Source of the DNA: Oscillospiraceae bacterium
GTDB taxonomy: Bacteria; Bacillota; Clostridia; Oscillospirales; CAG-272
Assembly (NCBI GenBank): GCA_015064205.1
Contig: SVSR01000001.1
Location: 119,840-183,839, forward strand
DNA: 64,000 bases
Reading direction: 5' to 3'
The position numbers were made by a program, and so were the translations under genes. The notes below the pieces were generated by a model, which saw only the letters and a program-made list of their open reading frames with translations, made no database searches and was not told the origin of the DNA. This document shows, piece by piece, positions 60,850-64,000 of this stretch (positions within the stretch are counted from its first letter, which is position 1; every line of letters starts with the position of its first letter).

Positions 60850-60878
60850 TTTACAACCCCTTTTGGTTATGCTATAAT
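60850..60878 (+). promoter_or_regulatory. Promoter of the YitT gene
   Basis: TTTACA, 17 nt, TATAAT, about 38 nt before ATG 60916. Confidence 0.82.
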
Positions 60879-60915
60879 TACCACGGTTTTAAATATAGCC
60901 GAAAGAGGTAGGAAG

Positions 60916-61755
60916 ATGAAAGACTTCAAAAACTTTCTTATTATGAATTTAGGCTGTGTGGCACTTGCCATGGGCGTATACTTTTTTAAAATTCCAAACG
61001 GCTTTGCAACGGGCGGTGTTACCGGTATCGGTACTCTGCTTGCAAAGATAACTCCTCTTAGCGCCGGTATATGGATCTGGGGGCTCAATATTCTATTTTT
61101 GTTACTCGGATTTATATTCCTTGGCAAAAAGACGGGGATCAAGACTGTTTACTGCAGTATGTTTTATTCTGCGCTGACCTATCTTTTTGAAATTATCGTT
61201 CCTCTATCAAAGCCTTTGTCCGATCAGCCTTTTTTAGAGCTTGTTTACGCTATGCTTTTAACATCGATCGGTGCGGCGATGATATTTAACACGAATGGAT
61301 CGTCGGGCGGCACTGATATCATTGCGCTGATCCTTAAAAAATTTACCAACATAAACATTGGCAGAGCGTTGCTTGGCGTAGATTTTGTTGTTGCGGCAAC
61401 TTCATTTATAATTTTTGACGTAAAGACCGGCCTGTTTTCGCTCCTCGGACTTTTCATGAAAGCTTTCCTGGTAGACGGCGTTATTGAAAGCCTTAATTCC
61501 TGCAAATATTTTGTTGTCATAACCACAGAAAGAGAGAAAATTTCAGATTTTATAATACAGACACTGCATCACGGAGTAACGGTAAGCAATGTTATCGGCG
61601 AATACACAAAAGAAGAAAAAACGATGATACATACCGTATGCAAAAGAATAGAGGCTGTAAAGCTTCGTAATAAAATAAGGCAGATAGACCCTCATGCGTT
61701 CATTATCATCACAACGAGCAGTGAGATAATCGGGCGCGGTTTCAGAAGCGTATGA
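60916..61755 (+). CDS. YitT family membrane protein with C-terminal DUF2179
   Basis: The 279-aa protein has five or six membrane helices (about 5-165) with the family motif FKIPNGFATGGVTGIGTL and NTNGSSGGTDIIALIL. A cytoplasmic C-terminal DUF2179 domain (about 210-275: HHGVTVSNVIGEYTKEEKTMI, IIITTSSEIIGRGF) follows. The transported substrate is unknown. The track's 60838 start reads through the promoter; ATG 60916 with GAGG at 7-nt spacing is the real start. Confidence 0.92.
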   Translation: MKDFKNFLIMNLGCVALAMGVYFFKIPNGFATGGVTGIGTLLAKITPLSAGIWIWGLNILFLLLGFIFLGKKTGIKTVYCSMFYSALTYLFEIIVPLSKPLSDQPFLELVYAMLLTSIGAAMIFNTNGSSGGTDIIALILKKFTNINIGRALLGVDFVVAATSFIIFDVKTGLFSLLGLFMKAFLVDGVIESLNSCKYFVVITTEREKISDFIIQTLHHGVTVSNVIGEYTKEEKTMIHTVCKRIEAVKLRNKIRQIDPHAFIIITTSSEIIGRGFRSV

Positions 61756-61756
61756 T

Positions 61757-61794
61757 AAAAGCCTTAAGCACTAATGTTGTGCTTAAGGCTTTTC
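61757..61794. terminator. Bidirectional terminator between the YitT and HAD genes
   Basis: AAAAGCCTTAAGCAC / GTGCTTAAGGCTTTT perfect 15-bp stem with a 7-nt loop, serving converging genes. Confidence 0.92.
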
Positions 61795-62472
61795 TTACAA
61801 TATATTTTTTATCTCATCAAGCGAGTTTACAATATAGTCGGCGCATACGTCTTTTGGTATGCCGATCTTATCGTGATTGTACCAGCATGTTTTGATGCCG
61901 CATGCATGAGCACCGTTGATATCGGCTGTAAGCGAGTCGCCTATCATTATGATCTCGCTCTTATCAATCGGAGCAAGGTAATCAAAGCAAGCTTCAAAAA
62001 ACTTTTTTGAGGGCTTTGGTTCGCCTATCTCCTCGGATATAAACAGATGCTTGAAATACCCTATAAAACCGGCTTTTGTGAGTCGGTTTTTCTGTTGATA
62101 CGCCGATGCGTTGCTTGCCGTGCAGAGAATGTATTTATCTTTGAGATGATCAAGTAGATCCTTTGCTCCGTTTACGTGAACCGCGCTATGCTTGACGTGC
62201 TCTACAAACTTTTTTTCAAACTCCACGCCGTCAGCGTTAACGTTTGCTTTTTCAAATACTTTTATAAAGCGTATTCTGTGTAATTCTTCACGCGTGAGTA
62301 CTCCTTTTTCAATGTCGTGCCAGAGCTCGGTATTAACTTCAAAAAACGCGCTTATTATATTGTCGGGAAGCGGTATTTTCATGTCCTGTGCCGATTTGTA
62401 TATTGATTCTGTGGCGCACAGATTGAAATCAAGTAAGGTGTTGTCAACGTCAAGAAGAACAGCTTTTATCAT
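61795..62472 (-). CDS. HAD-superfamily hydrolase (YjjG-like nucleotidase)
   Basis: Phosphatase of 225 aa. Motif I is DVDNTLLDFN with the nucleophile Asp, motif II LCTASNAS, the Lys of motif III in GEPKPSKKFF, and motif IV MIGDSLTADINGA. The large alpha-helical cap at about 15-90 and overall similarity suggest the YjjG/YfnB-type noncanonical pyrimidine nucleotidase subgroup. It is the last gene of a three-gene operon, 6 nt after the flavodoxin-like gene. Confidence 0.9.
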   Translation of the reverse strand: MIKAVLLDVDNTLLDFNLCATESIYKSAQDMKIPLPDNIISAFFEVNTELWHDIEKGVLTREELHRIRFIKVFEKANVNADGVEFEKKFVEHVKHSAVHVNGAKDLLDHLKDKYILCTASNASAYQQKNRLTKAGFIGYFKHLFISEEIGEPKPSKKFFEACFDYLAPIDKSEIIMIGDSLTADINGAHACGIKTCWYNHDKIGIPKDVCADYIVNSLDEIKNIL

Positions 62473-62478
62473 AGTAAA

Positions 62479-62898
62479 TTATACCATTTGAGGGGTGATC
62501 TTATCAACCCACTCAAAAGCCGCAGCTTTTTCTTCGGGCTTTACACTCTTTAAGAAGGGAAGTCCGCCCTTTATGAATAAAACGTCGTCAATTACGTTAG
62601 CTCCTGCTTTGGCAACTGTCTTTTTAAGTACTTCTGCTCCTTCTGCAGGTCCGTCTACGATGAAAGCAACGTTATTTGCACGTTCTTTTGTAAGCTCCTT
62701 TAAGAAGCGTTCAAGAGTAGTATCGATGCTCTTTGATACGCTTGCAACGATTATAACGAGTCTTTCCTTGTTGCATGAATATGCAGGGGGGATCTTGTCG
62801 TAGCTGTTTGCAACGTCGCTTGCATATTTTGCAACGATGTCGCCTGCAAGAGTGTGAAGCTTACCCTTTGATGAATAAACGAGTGCACGAAGTTTCAT
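62479..62898 (-). CDS. Degenerate flavodoxin-like protein, 139 aa
   Basis: I infer a flavodoxin-like alpha/beta fold. It opens KLRALVYSSKGKLHTLAGDIV, where a flavodoxin would show an SxTGNT FMN-phosphate loop. The middle reads KERLVIIVASVSKSIDTTLERFLKEL and then NNVAFIVDGPAEGAEVLKKTV. The FMN loop residues are not conserved (SSKGKLH) and the aromatic 60s and 90s loops are absent, so it may not bind FMN. It sits 5 nt after the cysteine desulfurase gene, so a role linked to sulfur or Fe-S handling is possible. Confidence 0.6.
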   Translation of the reverse strand: MKLRALVYSSKGKLHTLAGDIVAKYASDVANSYDKIPPAYSCNKERLVIIVASVSKSIDTTLERFLKELTKERANNVAFIVDGPAEGAEVLKKTVAKAGANVIDDVLFIKGGLPFLKSVKPEEKAAAFEWVDKITPQMV

Positions 62899-62903
62899 AA
62901 TAA

Positions 62904-64000
62904 TTACCTCTCTGTATTAAAATTATTTTTTGTTGAAATAAGATTGTTTACACCTTCAAGAAGTGTATTCAAAAATATATCTGCTTCTTCTTTTGTGTTC
63001 TCACGGCCCAGGCTTACGCGTATAGTTGAGTCTGCCTCACGCTCTGTAAGACCGAAGGATAAAAGCGTGTTTGAAATATGCCCTGAATTTGACGAGCATG
63101 CTGAGCCGCTTGATACGTATATACCGCGCGCTGAAAGGAAATGAAGCATGGTTTCGCTCTTTATGCCGCCAAGGTTTATGCTTACGATATGAGGTGCGAA
63201 TACGCCTTCGGGAATATTTAATTTAACGCTTTTATAGTCGGAATTTGTTTCTATTGTATTTCGGATGTGACTCTGTATGTCCGAAATGTTCTTTATGTCA
63301 GCAATGAGGCTTTTTGAGCACTCTGCTGCCGCCGCGCCAAAGCCTGCAATACCTACCGTGTTTTCAGTTCCCGACCGAAGGCCCTTTTCCTGACCGCCGC
63401 CGTATATTATCGGAACTAGCTTTCTGGCCTTTAAAACTGCAGGGTCAACGTAAAGCGCGCCCACACCTTTAGGACCGTGTATCTTGTGCGAGGACAGCGT
63501 GATCAAGTCCGCACCGAGCGACATCGGTGTAAACTTTATTTTCATAAAACCCTGAACGGCATCGGTATGAACGAGTGCTTCGGGGTTCTTGCTTTTGACT
63601 ATACGCGATATTCTTTTTATATCGTTTACAGCTCCCGTTTCGTTATTTACTAGCATGACGCTGACAATGACCGTGTTTTTATCAAGTGCCGCTTCAAGAG
63701 AATCATAGTCAAAAACGCCGTTTTTAGTGGATATTTTTGTAACCTTAATCCCGTCCTCTTCAAGCTTTTTTGCACATTCAAGAACTGCAGGATGCTCGCT
63801 GTCGGAGATAACGATATTTTTACCCGGTGTGAACTTCTTTGCATGGCACGTGCCGAAAAGCGCAAGATTATCCGCCTCTGTTCCGGATGAGGTGAAGATC
63901 AGTCTGTTATCGCCAAGCGTTGAAATGTTCTTAACTCCGAGTGAATCAAGTATTTCGCCTCTTGCGCGTGTTATTACCTTTTCTGCGTCGACACCCTTGG
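62904..64000 (-). CDS. Cysteine desulfurase (NifS/IscS family), 5' end cut by window
   Basis: PLP enzyme that takes sulfur from cysteine for Fe-S clusters or thiolation. The ORF track starts at an internal Met (63656); the frame is open through 64000 and I read the upstream residues as part of the same protein (GTEADNLALFGT, SDSEHPAVLECAKKL, DKNTVIVSVMLVNNETG). The PLP Lys is in LSSHKIHGPKG, and the persulfide Cys is in GSACSSNSGHIS. About 365 codons are present and the N-terminus is missing. It leads a tight operon with the flavodoxin-like and HAD genes. Confidence 0.94.
   Translation of the reverse strand, partial: KGVDAEKVITRARGEILDSLGVKNISTLGDNRLIFTSSGTEADNLALFGTCHAKKFTPGKNIVISDSEHPAVLECAKKLEEDGIKVTKISTKNGVFDYDSLEAALDKNTVIVSVMLVNNETGAVNDIKRISRIVKSKNPEALVHTDAVQGFMKIKFTPMSLGADLITLSSHKIHGPKGVGALYVDPAVLKARKLVPIIYGGGQEKGLRSGTENTVGIAGFGAAAAECSKSLIADIKNISDIQSHIRNTIETNSDYKSVKLNIPEGVFAPHIVSINLGGIKSETMLHFLSARGIYVSSGSACSSNSGHISNTLLSFGLTEREADSTIRVSLGRENTKEEADIFLNTLLEGVNNLISTKNNFNTER

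Overview
The window looks like the chromosome of a Gram-positive Clostridia bacterium, most likely a gut-type member of the Oscillospirales or a neighbouring order (inference from gene content and style; no 16S gene is present). Supporting signs are low-to-moderate GC, a PASTA-type Ser/Thr kinase beside a PP2C phosphatase, a SpoVB-like flippase, LexA with a Firmicutes-type SOS box, RemA (DUF370) next to rpoZ, SLH and dockerin modules, and strong SD-led genes with TTG and GTG starts. Many genes carry near-consensus TTGACA-17-TATAAT promoters and sharp hairpin terminators, so transcription units can be read almost directly from the sequence.

Layout. 1-11130 (minus strand): a conserved housekeeping operon that runs yicC-like, remA, rpoZ, priA, def, fmt, zinc metallopeptidase, rsmB, rlmN, PP2C, PASTA kinase (cut by the window edge), all behind one promoter at 11099-11127. 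The gmk gene usually found between remA and rpoZ is missing. 11270-15520: a small orphan gene, then nadA, pnp and rpsO. 15575-18090: tRNA-Arg and a secreted protein whose amidase-like domain has lost its catalytic Cys and His. 18210-23880: gpsA and a surface O-acetylation cluster (acyltransferase, DUF4358 lipoprotein, MBOAT, DHHW protein). 23920-27990: upp, an RluA-type pseudouridine synthase, an LTA-synthase-like enzyme with a C-terminal TIG-like domain, a small conserved protein and tRNA-Gln.

28100-39340 is the accessory centrepiece. Four tandem paralogues of a predicted right-handed beta-helix protein, none with a signal peptide, each have their own promoter and terminator. Copies 2 and 4 share an exactly identical 275-bp tract, which points to recent gene conversion. 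Next come two secreted SGNH hydrolases with the same catalytic and C-terminal modules but different N-terminal attachment modules: three SLH domains in one, a type I dockerin in the other. This reads as a polysaccharide-processing locus with surface-anchored and scaffold-docked versions of one enzyme. The substrate is not deducible.

39400-58870 holds a flippase, an M29 aminopeptidase, a threonine-aldolase-like and acyl-CoA-synthetase pair, NUDIX, NfeD and SPFH proteins, asnS, an M20 peptidase with a CapA-like protein, UPF0210 with its ACT partner, two orphan envelope proteins with alr, ackA, a YdcF protein, a class-I amidotransferase-like peptidase that seems to start at ATA, and a nitroreductase. 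58900-64000: a palindromic intergenic repeat, lexA with a perfect SOS box, a GNAT acetyltransferase, tRNA-Glu, a YitT protein, and an operon of cysteine desulfurase (cut by the window edge), a degenerate flavodoxin-like protein and a HAD phosphatase. No CRISPR array, insertion sequence, prophage or rRNA gene was seen.
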